The notes: generated by a model from the letters alone, not told the origin. Counted from the stretch's first letter, positions 45,140-56,286 are shown. The stretch is DNA of 64,000 bases from Xestospongia muta (GCA_963693285.1 OY848920.1:3795135-3859134); one strand, 5' to 3'. Numbers and translations: made by a program.

Positions 45140-48100
45140 TTATTTTACATAATATTTCAACACAAGGGCAATATTTGATGAAATATAGTTCTGATGTAAG
45201 GAAATATATGTAGATAAAGAATCATTAGGAATTAAATGAAAGTGTTCTGTTTCCGTAATGATATAACAATTAAAGAGTCTATTATATTCAATTGTCTTGA
45301 AAAGTTGTACATGAAATGTTATTCCATCTTTGAAAATAATGTCTTGAACTTTGCCGAAAGTTACGTCTTCCTCCACCCTCTCTTGAAGAACAATGAAGGT
45401 TGTCGAGGTATTGTAGTAGGTGCCATGTATTTGAACCCATTTCAAGTTGTATAATGAGATATAAACCAGTATAGCCATTATAAACAAACTATGTATAGTA
45501 TAGTGATTGGTCAATTAAACATGCATAGTTAACTTTGAATACTATACAAGCTATACTTTTTTGCCATTCACCATTGTTTACTTAAGTGGTTGTATGTTAT
45601 ACATATATAATACAAGTATTGTACTACCTAAATGGTAGCTGAAAAATATACACGAATGTATACCATTCCACATTCCTCACAATGAGATTGTTACTTATTG
45701 AATGTACTATCAATTTTGGACAAACAACAAATGATGATGATAGTTAGAATTTCAATGGACTTACAAATGAGGTTCTGGAAGAAATTGTTGGCATTGTAAA
45801 TAAGAGCTGCTTGGATGAGCTTCTAAAATTTAGAGAAAAGATATGGTTTATAGTAATTTTTATTACATGTATATTGAATGTCCAGTATATGTATTTATTT
45901 ATACTATATACTGTCATCATAACACTTGAGAAAACATTTACCTGGTCCACACTCGATAGCTTTCAATAGGGGAGCATTCTCCTTTAACAGATAACACTGT
46001 AAACTTAGATGTCTACTAGCTAAAGATAGAGCTAAGTTTTTGAAGTTGCCCAATCTAGTAGATAACTGTTTTAACAATCGATGTTTTCTTCAAAACGAAC
46101 TGTCCAGTGATGCACCAAGTGGACCAAACCTATCAAAATAGCATACACATAGGATTATGATAACTTAGTTCACGTACTTCAAAATTAATCGAGGGGTATG
46201 TATAAGAAAATGCATCTTGGGAATTACATTAACATCAGAATAGAGAATACAGAACTTCTGATGGTGTTCTGTTATTAAGACATCCAGATAAGCTACATCA
46301 TCTCCATCAATTTTGGGAGCAAATAAATATTGGGAAATCTTAAGTAATGTCAAAAAACACAACCAATAAGGATCGTCTTCTGAAACCATATCACCAATCA
46401 TCAAAGGTAAAAACCGACACAGAACCCACATTTGTACTCCTAGGTAGTGTATCATAATTATAGATCCACTTTAACTTTACCTTGCTGTTTGAGTGAATGG
46501 CCTGGATCAACAAAAAGTGTCTTACGTGATATCAAGGATGGACAGTCCATTGAATCAAGATGCCCAAGCTCAATGCTCTCAATGGCATAGTTAAGTTGAT
46601 TCAAGGTTAAACAGCCTTCATCTTGTATCAAGTGCCTAAGCAACAGTTTAACTTCAAAAGGAAAAACCCCTTCAAGTATATCATGAAATATATCGGGTAG
46701 CATTGCTCCAGTACAGACATGAAAGTATGTGAGATCATTCAAAACTGACCTAAAGTTGAGACCATATTCTATTGAGAAATCATTTTGTTTCTATTGAGAA
46801 ATCATTTTAGGAGTTTCCATTTCAGATAAAGAACAATCATATTGTTTAGAGTCCTCACTGTACACTGACATTCATGAATCTAAACAAAGCAGATATTTAA
46901 CTACCACTTAGACATATGATAACCTTCAATGACATTTCTCTTAGCAATATGTTGCATTGCAGAAAAGGCCGATAAGCAGAGCAGCTCTCTTTAAAGCCAC
47001 CAACAGAGCAAATAGCAGGATTATCAGCTAAAACACCAACTAAGGTACCATACAATACTTCAGGATATTATTGAATACAAAAGCTGTGACCACTTTCCTG
47101 TATACAGTTAAAGTATTGTATGCAAATAAATCACTTTTACTCACCAAAACCGCTACATCCCTTACGAATGGCTCCAAAATTTTGTTCATAGAATATTTGC
47201 TAATGTAACTCCGTTTTACAAGGGCCAGTAATTGAATCTGATTGACCCTTGTACGATAAAGTGGTCTTAAATTACCCAATGAATAATAAAACACACCTAT
47301 AGCAAGCATAATATAAGGTAACAATAACAAAATACTCACCAAGTTTGTGTTTGTGTTTTTTAGATCCAAAGGGATTACAAAATTCAACATCGCGATAATA
47401 GAGAAATAGCTGTAAGCTATTAGGATAAAGTGAAAAAAGTGGATGAGACAAGAACATGCTACGATCTTGGAAATCAGTAAGTAATCCATAGGAATCATGG
47501 TCTGTTAAAATCTACAAAAAGACTATAATCCTAGCCAGTCAAATGTACTAACTTCAGATTTAATAAGATCAGTTTGCAGAAGTTGTTTCAATGATTGAAG
47601 TAAAGGTATATAGGTATATTTTCTCTTCAACTGTTATACATTGTCATTTTGAGCCATGTCCTATCCACTTTCTCACTGTCCCAAGGGTTAGAGACTTGGG
47701 TTCCTAAATAAATAATAAAAAAATAAATAAATTTACTAAAACCTATTTGAGCTTACAAACAAACTTATTGTCATGTCAAATGCATCTTTAAAATATCGCT
47801 GTTGTAAATAGTCTGTTTCTAATTCATTAAAAGGTGACAAAAAAATGTTATTGCAATCAAAAACTTCCGATAAGCAACTCAGCTGGTCTTGATTAAGACT
47901 GGATGATTCCTCAAGTTTGGCAAGAGCATACATATCATGTACAAATTGAAAAAGCGATATTACATCTTCTATAATTGTTTCAAGGGTAGATTGTGGCAGC
48001 TTCAGACATTCCTTTGTTTTCAATATCCATGAAGCTGCAGAGTCCTTTACTACTTTCTCAACTGTCTATAAAATGATAATAAATTTATACATCGATGTAT

Positions 48101-48518
48101 AACTTTGATTCATACAGCATACCTGCAATCTTGTATGAGAGGAAAAATTACAGTCGAATTTACTTTTATCAAGGTCTAGATGAAGTAAGTCATTGGGCAC
48201 AGAATTAATGGTGTCCTGAGAGTTTGATGACACTTTTGAATGGCTATCTACTAACGAAGAAGGTTGATACACAATGTTGTTTGGATTGAAGTTGATTATG
48301 TGGTCTACATAAAGGTGGTTTCTGTACATTTTCACAAGTGTAAATGATCTTGTACAGCCATTAATTTCACAAGCAATTTGAAAACCAAGTCTACTTGAAT
48401 GAATAAACTGAATGTGTGGCAGCAAATGATGAAATCTGACAACTGTATTTTGACATCTCTCTAACATAAAATAAACACGTGACATCTGTGCATGCGCGCA
48501 CATGTCATAGTATCGCAA
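45140..48518 (-). pseudogene. C2H2 zinc finger plus transposase-like protein (HDILEGV family), slightly decayed
   Basis: A multi-exon minus gene. Exon 48123-48518 has a C2H2 finger, C-x4-C-x12-H-x4-H (CEINGCTRSFTLVKMYRNHLYVDH in two parts). Exon 47757-48065 carries TVEKVVKDSAASWILKTKEC and FLSPFNELETDYLQQRYFKD. Next come PLLQSLKQLLQTDLIKSE (about 47565), FLSHPLFSLYPNSLQLFLYY (donor at 47339) and YYSLGNLRPLYRTRVNQIQL (47040-47296). A frameshift leads to VGVLADNPAICSVGGFKES (near 47020). Then follow LPDIFHDILEGVFPFEVKLL (46458-46742), LCRFLPLMIGDMVSEDDPYW and NVIPKMHFLIHTPRLI (46165-46455), RLLKQLSTRLGNFKNLALSL (near 46060) and a C-terminal domain (45140-45514). The order matches a high-copy metazoan family usually annotated as unnamed host genes. 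Several shifts and a stop (near 46105) show decay. Confidence 0.65.
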
Positions 48519-48572
48519 GACGTGTGAAGTTTCAAATAGCGGCTGGTACAGTTACAGAATTAAAAGACAACT
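48519..48572. promoter_or_regulatory. Short divergent promoter region of the CACTA-like element
   Basis: Only about 54 bp separate the first open frame of the minus gene from the ATG at 48573 of the plus gene. It is richer in G+C than its surroundings and contains no TATA box. Start sites could lie inside either first exon. Confidence 0.35.
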
Positions 48573-50335
48573 ATGGCTTGTGGCGTTAATGTTAAAGAAC
48601 TTGGATCCTTATCTGTATGTGAATTCGCTGAATGAACGAAGTTCGATAAAGATCTAGTCAAAGCATTTAGAAGAAACAAGATTAGTGGATCAATCTTCTA
48701 GTTAATGTCTGCAGAGCAGATAACCTCTTTAGTAACTGCCATTGGTGATATAATTGAACTGCAACAGCTCCAAAAAGAATCTCGTCCCACTCCTTATAAC
48801 ACTCCTGTCACGTCTATAGTAAAAGTATGCTTATTATATATATAATATATATATATATAATATATATGTATATATTTATATATATATATATATATATTTA
48901 ATATTTAATATATAAAATGTTCATGTACTTCTACTTATATAGCATTCACATTAATCATATGTCCAAAGTACTCCTACACAGTATAACTGGTATTTAGAAA
49001 TAGATATACCAACAAATTTTTCCACAATGACAAATTGCGCTCTTCACTCCGGTAACAGATTGGAAATTACTGATCGTGTTCGGGATGAAATTGTTTCAAG
49101 TCTTGCTGCCAGTATATTGAAGTACACAATGAAACCATCACCTCAACAATATACTTTCGTATGCACAAAATTGGTAGAAACATATCCTATTTTAAAAGAT
49201 ATTTATGGAAAGGAAGGTATTAAAATTGTAAGTTAACTGTGAATAATACATAGTATGTTGTGTTCGTGTTTTATAGGGATCTTGGAGGAAAAAACTTATG
49301 ATGAAATCCTCGCAACAAAACTGATAAAAAAAATGAATCTTTAGAGCAACTTCCTAAGAAAAGGAAGTGTCAGTGCCTTCATTACTCTCCATCACCTAAT
49401 GATGATAATGAGCTATCTATAAAGATGCATATTCCACCTTACAAGATGAATGGTCTAAGCAAAAACCTAAGAGGAGAGTTCTTAAAGAACTTTTAATAGC
49501 AACAATGAATGAATGGCAGACATGGGTTAAAGGAACAGGTGCTAAAGTAAAAGATGTCTTGGAAAAGTTTCCAATGTTGACAAAGAAGCGTTGGGTGAGT
49601 TTCCTTAACTATATACTAATGTGACTAGTACTGTATGTATTTTGAATTAAATTATGATATACTTGTGCTGTGTGTCTCATTTAGTTATGGCAAGAGTTTA
49701 TAGGAGTAACTAAATATAATCATAGTTTGGAAGAGTTCAAAGCTGACTGGAGAAAGTGGCAAGTAAAGATATTAAGGTTACTAGAGAAAGAAGCATCTTC
49801 AATTGTCACAGAAGAAGACTTGACAGGTTTGTATAGTTGGCTATTTCTATGTAGCTATTTTATTACTCGGTCTACTTATACTTTCACAGATGATCATGGA
49901 ATTCAGTGTGTGTATTTGCTTGAAAAAAAGTTGTACACAAGATCTCAGAAAAATAAGAAAAGCATCATAATTACTGCTGATGTAAGTTAATGTACAATTT
50001 ATTTCAAAACGTTGTGAACTCTGTTTCTCCCTACAGAATACTATAGATATAGATAAGTTTATTGAAGAGCAAAGTAGGCTTGAGCCTTAAATCGTCATTA
50101 TTAATGCTGCATCTAAAAAGGAGTTCCTTGTAGGTGTAGAAAGGACATCTCTAGTCACCACAAGTTGTTTCGGTGAATGTCTTGGCTGTTCACTGGCAAG
50201 GTACTTCGTGTTTGATATAGCGTATCCAAGACAACATTATCCATTTCTGCTGTTTGTACAGCATGCTGTTTGCAATTTAAAAGATGAACAAGAACTTCCT
50301 ACTGGCCTAACTACATTTCTCTCAACGATTATGTG
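48573..50335 (+). pseudogene. SAM-domain (SAMD3-like) gene inside the transposon, decayed
   Basis: Exon 1 (48573 to about 48822) reads MACGVNVKELGSLSVCEFAE, TGA, TKFDKDLVKAFRRNKISGSI, TAG and MSAEQITSLVTAIGDIIELQ, a sterile-alpha-motif-like helical domain with two nonsense codons. Exon 2 (to 49229) has RLEITDRVRDEIVSSLAASI and QQYTFVCTKLVETYPILKDI, the block that follows SAM in SAMD3-like proteins. Exon 3 opens GSWRKKLMMKS and, after a shift, gives VLEKFPMLTKKRW. Exon 4 (49685-49981) starts LWQEFIGVTKYNHSLEEFKA. The last exon (50039-50335) has SLVTTSCFGECLGCSLARYF and VFDIAYPRQHYPFLLFVQHA, with an in-frame TAA at 50088. SAM domains usually mediate protein oligomerisation. Role in transposition unknown. 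Confidence 0.6.
48830..48916. repeat. (TA)n microsatellite in intron of the SAMD3-like gene
   Basis: About 85 bp of nearly pure TA with occasional TTTA or TGTA interruptions. Its ends ('aatatatatatat') are self-complementary and it may extrude or be prone to length change. Confidence 0.85.
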
Positions 50336-50439
50336 AACACTAAACTCTATTGTACTTCATATGTCAGTTATAATATTATTATACATTGTGTTAACAAATA
50401 TTAGGTTATATTATTTCTCTCAAACAAACTATAGTGTTT

Positions 50440-50547
50440 CAGTAACACTTTCACAGTGTCTCACTTGTAACACTTTAAGGTGTTTATTTTGCCCACTTGT
50501 GAGAACACCTTTTTTGGTGTTCATCTAACACTTTTGTATTAACAATG
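50440..50547. repeat. Right terminal and subterminal repeats
   Basis: Several AACACTT, GGTGTT and AACACC words in both orientations, ending TTTTGTATTAACAATG. The final about 31 bp pair with 44993-45023. Confidence 0.6.
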
Positions 50548-50985
50548 AAATGATCACAAAACAACAAGAAATGATAAGTTCATTAAATCTTCAACTGATA
50601 GAGAAAATGAGATGATTAAAGAATTAGAAGCACAATTGAAAGGTATTTAATATCATTAAAAGATAATAATTCAATGTTTCATGTTCTTGAACTATTAATA
50701 TAAAGTATAACAATGTTGGTCATTAAGAACTCAGATACTATACATAGTTTACTATAATTTTTTTCTTTTTTTATCTACTACAAAGTGATACTTGAAACAA
50801 GAAGAAAAATGTAACCTGATATGATGTCTGGGTATATGCTAGAAGCAGGTACAAACAGTTCATTTACCATTATATATACCATACAAATAAATTTTAAAAA
50901 ATACAAATTGTAACATGGTATGTCCCTTGCAAAAATGGAGGATCAGATACATTGCATAAAAAAGCTGCAAGCATTCTGTTACTTG
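50548..50985 (+). repeat. 438-bp dispersed repeat, copy 1 (contains coiled-coil exon)
   Basis: Matches 58536-58972 at high identity from 'aaatgatcacaaaacaacaag' to 'ctgcaagcattctgtt'. The start encodes MITKQQEMISSLNLQL, a short coiled-coil tail, in both copies; here one A is missing after 'gagaaa', which breaks the frame. The repeat begins exactly at the right end of the CACTA-like element. Confidence 0.75.
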
Positions 50986-50989
50986 GGAA

Positions 50990-51485
50990 AGAGATATGAA
51001 AAAATTGCATGTCAAGAGTATGTTAAACATATGAACTTAATGAATGGTCACACCAATCTTAAGACTTTCAGCTGGAGTTGTTGTACATCCTGAAAATTAT
51101 TGGTTTAATTCTTCACAAGATTTTTCTGTGATTGACCCTTCAGTACCCTTTATCAACAGAATAGCTGAGTTCAAGTGTCCATACATTAAAGGAACCAAGA
51201 CATCTAAGCATGTGAAGACCCTGAGGAGTTCTACTGTCTACTGTTGAATAATTGAAGACAAACAATACCTAAAGATAACCCACACATATTACCACCAAGT
51301 CTAATTGCACTTCTGATCTTAGTAAGTTGTGTGACTTTTGCATATATACCACAAAGGGAGTAGCAGTAGAGTACAAATACCCAGACCTTGTGTGGTAAGA
51401 TATACATTGCCTTCAGCTTGATAGTTATTTCTTCAATGACATCCTTCCAGAGTTACTTTCTCACAAGAACAAGCCTAATTATTAC
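50990..51485 (+). pseudogene. YqaJ-like exonuclease domain fragment, decayed
   Basis: The plus strand reads GVVVHPENYWFNSSQDFSVI and DPSVPFINRIAEFKCPYIKG, then stops. It recovers as YLKITHTYYHQV and, after more shifts, DFCIYTTKGVAVEYKYPD and FNDILPELLSH. The G-S-P-D-like position (here SSQD) and the E-x-K motif (EFKCPY) with the downstream H-x-Y-Y-x-Q-V block are the signature of YqaJ/lambda-exonuclease-type nucleases, which occur in many invertebrate mobile elements. Multiple stops: not functional. No boundaries found. Confidence 0.6.
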
Positions 51486-51860
51486 TTATAGTATTGCTTA
51501 TTATTTTCAAATTTGATTTTGTCTAAAATATATAAATTCTACAGTTATTTTTAAGCACAAAGTGGTGGATGCATATTAGATTAACAACGACAAACAAAAA
51601 ATTCTAAACATTAACAAAGTGTTTACTGTAAACTCAGGTATTGGTGTTGATAGAAATTCTTCTCCCAATAGCATAGACACATTGCTTTAAAACAGATTTT
51701 TTACTTAATAAGAGTCGAAAGAAAGATAAGTGAGGGTCTCTAATAGAATTACTCAAACAACTCGTTACTGGGTACACAGCAGAAATGAACCATAGTGATG
51801 CTCACTCTATGTAACACGCAACCCCCACAGTATTTCCTATTTAACCATGTCTAAGTAATA
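51486..51860. other. Non-coding stretch
   Basis: AT-rich, nothing recognised. Confidence 0.35.
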
Positions 51861-51865
51861 AACAT

Positions 51866-52045
51866 GTGCCATTTGTTGCTAACGTCAAAGGAGTACAATC
51901 AAAATCATAGCGTGGCTATCTAGCACCATTTGGTAGCTAACGTCAACAAAGTACAAGCAAAGTTAAGCTTGGTTTATCTAGTACTTAAACTACCTTTCAG
52001 AATTTGCTGCTAATGTCAACGGGCTACAAGCAAAGTCATTGAATA
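51866..52045. repeat. Diverged tandem repeat, three units
   Basis: Three imperfect units built on 'ttgctgctaacgtcaa...gtacaagcaaagt', at about 51876, 51932 and 52008. Spacing is 57 and then about 75 bp because of an insertion. No coding potential. Confidence 0.55.
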
Positions 52046-53337
52046 TAAGTAAGTACATTTAATTACTTTATTACTAATTTTAAACAAATGTATACACCTG
52101 ACTGTTTAAATGGACCTTCAATCACTGATACTGGAGGGTGAAGGGCCCTGGGCAAGAACAGGTGTGGTATATGTTTAGCTTATAGTTTAGTCTGGTCACT
52201 GATTTCTATGTTCTGGTGTTGCTCACTGTACATAAGAGAAAGAGTCAGGAAAAGAGAATAAATCTCCTCTTCTTAAATCATCACAGCCTCACAGTAACAT
52301 TTGCCCTAAATGCAAGAAAGAATACCAACACAAACAAAGCCTTCACAAGCATATTAAAAAAAACACAACAAAGATGGTAACGAAATGAATACCATGCAAC
52401 AAAAAGTAATGTACCTTCAGTTGCCGTTAAATCAAACAACTAAGACAAGATCTAAATGAGCATCACAACTTCAATATCAAAACAGAAACATTACATTTCT
52501 CAACAATGCAAGATTTCTTATGAATAATTATACAAGCTTTATACATGTACTGCAGTATTGGTAATACACATCACTATTGCTAAATAAGATTATTTACTTG
52601 TAATAAATCTTTAACAGTTGCATGTGATAAAGGATACTTCACTCTGTGTTTAATACGATACAACTATAACATTTCTTTCATTACACTAAACCTTACCTTC
52701 TACAGAGTTTTCACAGTGGAAAGAGGAAGTACTGGAAGTAGCAACAGACTCATCTTACATAAGAGCTACCAGGAAGAAGGAGACAGTGAATATGAAGACA
52801 ATTTACTTCTATTGTAGCAGGAGTGGTTTTTTTTGTTAGTGAAACAACTAGTGTGAGAAGCCTGAAGTCACAAGGAACAAACAAGATAAACCCTTATTGC
52901 ACAGCAACTTTAACTCTTACAAGTGACAAGCACACTGAATTAATTAGAGTTGAACTATATGACACACACTATAATCATGACAAACAACTTTGACACTTAC
53001 AAATATCACAATCAAAATGTGCTAAAAATTGCTGGTCAATTATCTAAAGGTATGCCTATTGACAGAATTTTAAATGGCATAAGAGACAGTGTCCCACTAA
53101 AATTGATAAAATGCATTTACTAACGAGAAAGGACATAGTCAACATAGAGAAAGCATATGGTCTCAAGGGAGTGGAATGTCATTCTAATGACTCAATGAGT
53201 GTAGCACTATAGGTGGAGGAAATAAGACAAAAGTGTGCTGATAATCCAGTACTCTATACAAACCACAAGAACTTAAACCAACAACTAGCTGCCAGTACTT
53301 AGACAATGATGACTTTGTACTGATCCTTCAGGCACCA

Positions 53338-53628
53338 TTGCAGTGTGCAATGATGAAAGAATTTAGAAACAACATCATTTATGTTGACTCAACACACAAG
53401 ACAACAGGATATGACTTTCAATTGACCACAGTAATGATTGTTGATGAATATGGTGAGGGCTATCCAGTTTCATGGTCCCTAAGTAATAGAGAGGATCAAA
53501 TACTACTGACACATTACTTTGAACACCTTAAGAAAAAGACCAGGACAATATCTCCAAAACGGTTTATGTCTGATGACTTTGACAAGTTCTATAATGCATG
53601 GATATCAGTATTCAATAGACATCCATAA
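53338..53628 (+). pseudogene. MULE transposase catalytic core
   Basis: A 96-codon open stretch with the first catalytic Asp in YVDSTHKT, the conserved DEYGEGYPVSWSLSNRED block and the second Asp in FMSDDFDKFYNAW. TAA follows at 53626, although homologous sequence continues (KILCSRHVDYTWRGALKFIS) in the neighbouring frame. A putative third acidic residue lies after the nested insertion, where V-K-A-F stands in place of the V-E-A/S pattern I expect, suggesting loss of the catalytic Glu. Confidence 0.75.
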
Positions 53629-53907
53629 AAAATCCTATGTTCAAGGCATGTAGATTATACATGGAGAGGTGCCTTGAAATTTATCAGTAATGAAGAGCAG
53701 AAGTGTTAAATCTACCATACTCTCCACACACTACTTGATGAAGAAGAAGACAATAACTATGAAATACTTTTCAACAAGTTTATGACTCTTATTGACAATA
53801 ATGAGAGTACACAATGTTTCGCTAAGTACTTCAAGCAAGAGTACAGTCAACGCAAACATCAGTGGACTACATGTTACAAAAAAACAGTTGGTATCAACAC
53901 CAATATG

Positions 53908-54464
53908 TACCGTATTTCCTCGTATAAATGCCTATCCCAAATAAACACCTTACCCCGTTTAAAAGCCTAGCAACATGGCTGAAATAGCATAATAAACACC
54001 CAGTCTTGAATAAACACCTGGGTGTGGTCAATACACCACATGGTTTGTCGCATTATAATTATGGCGGCGTCTAAAGAAAGTCACAGAAGCTTTAACATCA
54101 GCTTTAAACTTCGTGCTGTACAAGTTGCTAAAGAAACTTCAAAATCTAATGCTGCACGAGTGGCATGTGTCTTAGATTTTGCCATCTCTTGTTAATGATA
54201 TGGCGTATTTATCAGGCAAGTTGCCTTCTTCTATCTCATCTGGCAGCATCTCTCCAATAAATGGAGTCCGTATAGTCTTGTAGATATGGTGGCCAGTAAC
54301 AGCGTTATTTTTCTTGAGTATCTCTATATTGGTAAGTGGAGCCAACACATGCTTACTTTATAAGTTACTGATAAACACCCATCACTGAATAAACGCCTAC
54401 CTAAATTATTATAGTCAAGATAAGAAAGAAATAAACGCCTAGGCGTTTACATGAGGATATGGTA
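53908..54464. mobile_element. pogo/Tc1-like element nested in the MULE
   Basis: 553 bp (53910-54462) flanked by TA dinucleotides at 53908-53909 and 54463-54464. Ends are inverted repeats: CCGTATTTCCTCGTATAAAT on the left and, reverse-complemented, CCATATCCTCATGTAAACGC on the right. Both ends carry repeated 'aaataaacgcct/aaataaacaccta' words. Inside, 54061-54192 encodes MAASKESHRSFNISFKLRAV and QVAKETSKSNAARVACVLDF, the helix-turn-helix start of a pogo/Tigger-like transposase, then stops. So it is an internally deleted, non-autonomous copy. Removing it restores one continuous MULE frame across the site. Confidence 0.8.
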
Positions 54465-55316
54465 TGTTAAAGCATTCGACCACATACTAAAGTATTTGTA
54501 TATGAAAGGTAAAATCAATCGACATGTTAATAAATGTATTCATCTGCTCATGAAGATAGCAAAAGACAAAGCTTTTGAAAAACTAATAAAGTTAGAGAAG
54601 GGGAAGACATCATATCGAATAGATCTCATTAAGAGCAGACATGTACATAGCATAAAGCTTTCAATATAAGCTGTAACAGAAACTCACTATAATGCATGGA
54701 CAGAGTTACCTCCACATCAAAACCTGAAAACCACTACACTATCAAGAAACAACAAAGAATTTGTCAAAATTGCCATATATGATGCAAGAAATACAACGTT
54801 TGTATACGTGAGTATACATGTACATGTCCAGACTCTCTTCTCAATGTAACAATGTGTAAACATATTCACCTTGTTATTAGATATATCAACTCTCACCTGA
54901 ATCATATTCCAGTAGAACCTTCAAATGTCTTTATGAAGTCACTCTATGTTGGGAATAAGGAAATATTCCATGAAGTAAAAGCCTTAGGGGAATACACCAC
55001 AAACGCTGGCATGAAAGACACACAGATAGATATGGATCATCTTCTCTACGCCTTGTTAGATCAATGTACAGATGAAGATATCCTGCAACATGTAAAAAAG
55101 AATATAAGAGCAGCATTAAATCTTGTTGAAATCAATATAATAGAATCATCATCTAGATTTAACAGGCTATCAAATAAACCAGCAAACAAAGCACTATCAC
55201 CACAAAAACCATTCTTCACAACTCGAAAACATCATAAAACTCCATCAACAAAAATAGCTAAACCAACCGACAGACAAAAACATGAGCTAAAACAGTCACT
55301 TCTATTAAAACTTTAA
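54465..55316 (+). pseudogene. MULE transposase C-terminal part with SWIM zinc finger
   Basis: After the nested element the frame reads KAFDHILKYLYMKGKINRHV and KAFEKLIKLEKGKTSYRIDL. The SWIM finger CTCPD...MCKHIHLV (54815-54872) is split over a 1-nt frame change. The open frame 54852-55316 then ends in the family's conserved C-terminal KPFFTTRKHHKTP. SWIM fingers bind DNA or protein in MULE and other transposases. Paired with 14634-15251 and, more distantly, with 59421-59908. Confidence 0.7.
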
Positions 55317-55816
55317 TCACTCAATTTACCTAAGTCAGTTATAGGTAAGTAGCAACTTACATAGTTTATTTTTAATAAACACTGTATACACATATATTTT
55401 AGATGTGATAATGAGATTAAAACTGTAAATAATGAAAATGTGTTGCATGAGGATAATAGTAGATATTACGAACAATGAATTTGTTACTACACTACATATA
55501 ATTCTTGTGCCATAGAAATTCTAGCCATGACTGTCAATGAAAGAAGTATCAAAACCTTGTCACAACATGGACAACTAATTACAACAAATGGTCTTTTAAC
55601 GTCATTACCAGATGAAATCATTGACAACTTCATTTATTGTGAAGCATTATTTCACTGATTACGCCTGGTGTGAATTATTACAGTAAGGTATATCAAAATA
55701 TGCAATGTAAAGAATTATTTTACTTGTGTTTGACATAGTATATGAAAAGAAATGTGAATGTACCATTAAATTATGCCACTATGTTTCTACAACAATGAAT
55801 ATGACACAATGTGACT

Positions 55817-56150
55817 TACGTGAAGAGTTGTATCACTTGTACGTTTATCAATCCAAAGAATGCATAAATTAAACATGCTTTGTCTTTTAATAATCTTTGA
55901 TTCAACATATAATTACAATAATTTCACTTACATTGAATAGGACCTCTATTAATATCAAACATCCTCCCACTATTGAATGGTATTGTAACACGTGCTTAAC
56001 ATCTAAGAAGACAAGACAAAACGCATCATAAGTCTAACTCAATCCATACTTAACACAACAATAACTTCATTAATAGACTATATTATCTTGAATATTTATC
56101 ATTACCCCATTATAATATAAAGCAACACATGACAGATGATTCTGAACGTT
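55817..56150. other. Non-coding stretch upstream of the 2A pseudogene
   Basis: AT-rich; nothing recognised until the GC-richer promoter-like block that follows. Confidence 0.35.
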
Positions 56151-56286
56151 CATGTGACGACGTAGTGTTCACGTGATCGACCAAAGCAATCAATGAATCT
56201 TCTGAATATTAAGCGATTCGTTCCTGTGACTAGCCGCTTTTGGAAGTACGGAAGTACTCTCGGTTACCTCGCGGCTACTATTTGCA
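56150..56286 (+). promoter_or_regulatory. Promoter-like GC-richer block
   Basis: Noticeably more C+G and CpG than the surroundings, with 'cacgtgatcg' (E-box-like CACGTG), 'gtgacgacgtag' and 'ctcgcggctac'. It lies directly upstream of the ATG at 56287. Interpreted as the 5' region of the 2A/Death gene by position and composition only. Confidence 0.45.

Larger units (their letters stand above)
44993..50547. mobile_element. CACTA/EnSpm-like DNA transposon carrying two divergent genes
   Basis: The left end CACTGTTAAAACATGGTGTT (44993 onward) and the reverse complement of the right end CATTGTTAATACAAAAGTGT (ending 50547) align over about 31 bp, both finishing with (A/G)AACACC. Inside each end lie many short AACACT/AACACC/GGTGTT motifs on both strands, typical of subterminal repeats in CACTA elements. 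Flanks are GAA on the left and AAA on the right, giving at most a 2-bp duplication (AA). The right border coincides exactly with where homology between 50548 and 58536 begins. Inside are a multi-exon transposase-like gene on the minus strand and a SAM-domain gene on the plus strand, starting about 55 bp apart. Superfamily assignment rests on the CACTG terminus and the HDILEGV motif. Confidence 0.65.
52270..55815 (+). mobile_element. MULE (Mutator-like) DNA transposon, copy 2, decayed and carrying a nested element
   Basis: In order: a C2H2 finger (CPKCKKEYQHKQSLHKH, 52301-52351) whose last His is out of frame because a poly-A run is one base short. A FLYWCH/N-terminal-like region follows (YIRATRKKETVNMKTIYFYC near 52760), then GMPIDRILNGIRDSV and NIEKAYGLKGVECHSND. 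The DDE core (53338-53628) has NNIIYVDSTHKTTGYDFQLT and the RFMSDDFDKFYNAWISVF block. Then come a helical C-terminal part interrupted by a TA-flanked insertion and a SWIM finger (C-x-C...C-x-H at 54815-54872). Last is the PFFTTRKHHKTP tail to 55316. Terminal inverted repeats were not found, so the outer limits are approximate. Confidence 0.75.

Noticed and set aside
45236..45454. Plus-strand open frame of 72 codons
   Set aside because: Antisense shadow of the last exon of the transposase-like gene.
54931..55116. Minus-strand open frame over the MULE C-terminal exon
   Set aside because: Shadow frame; the plus strand carries the conserved protein.
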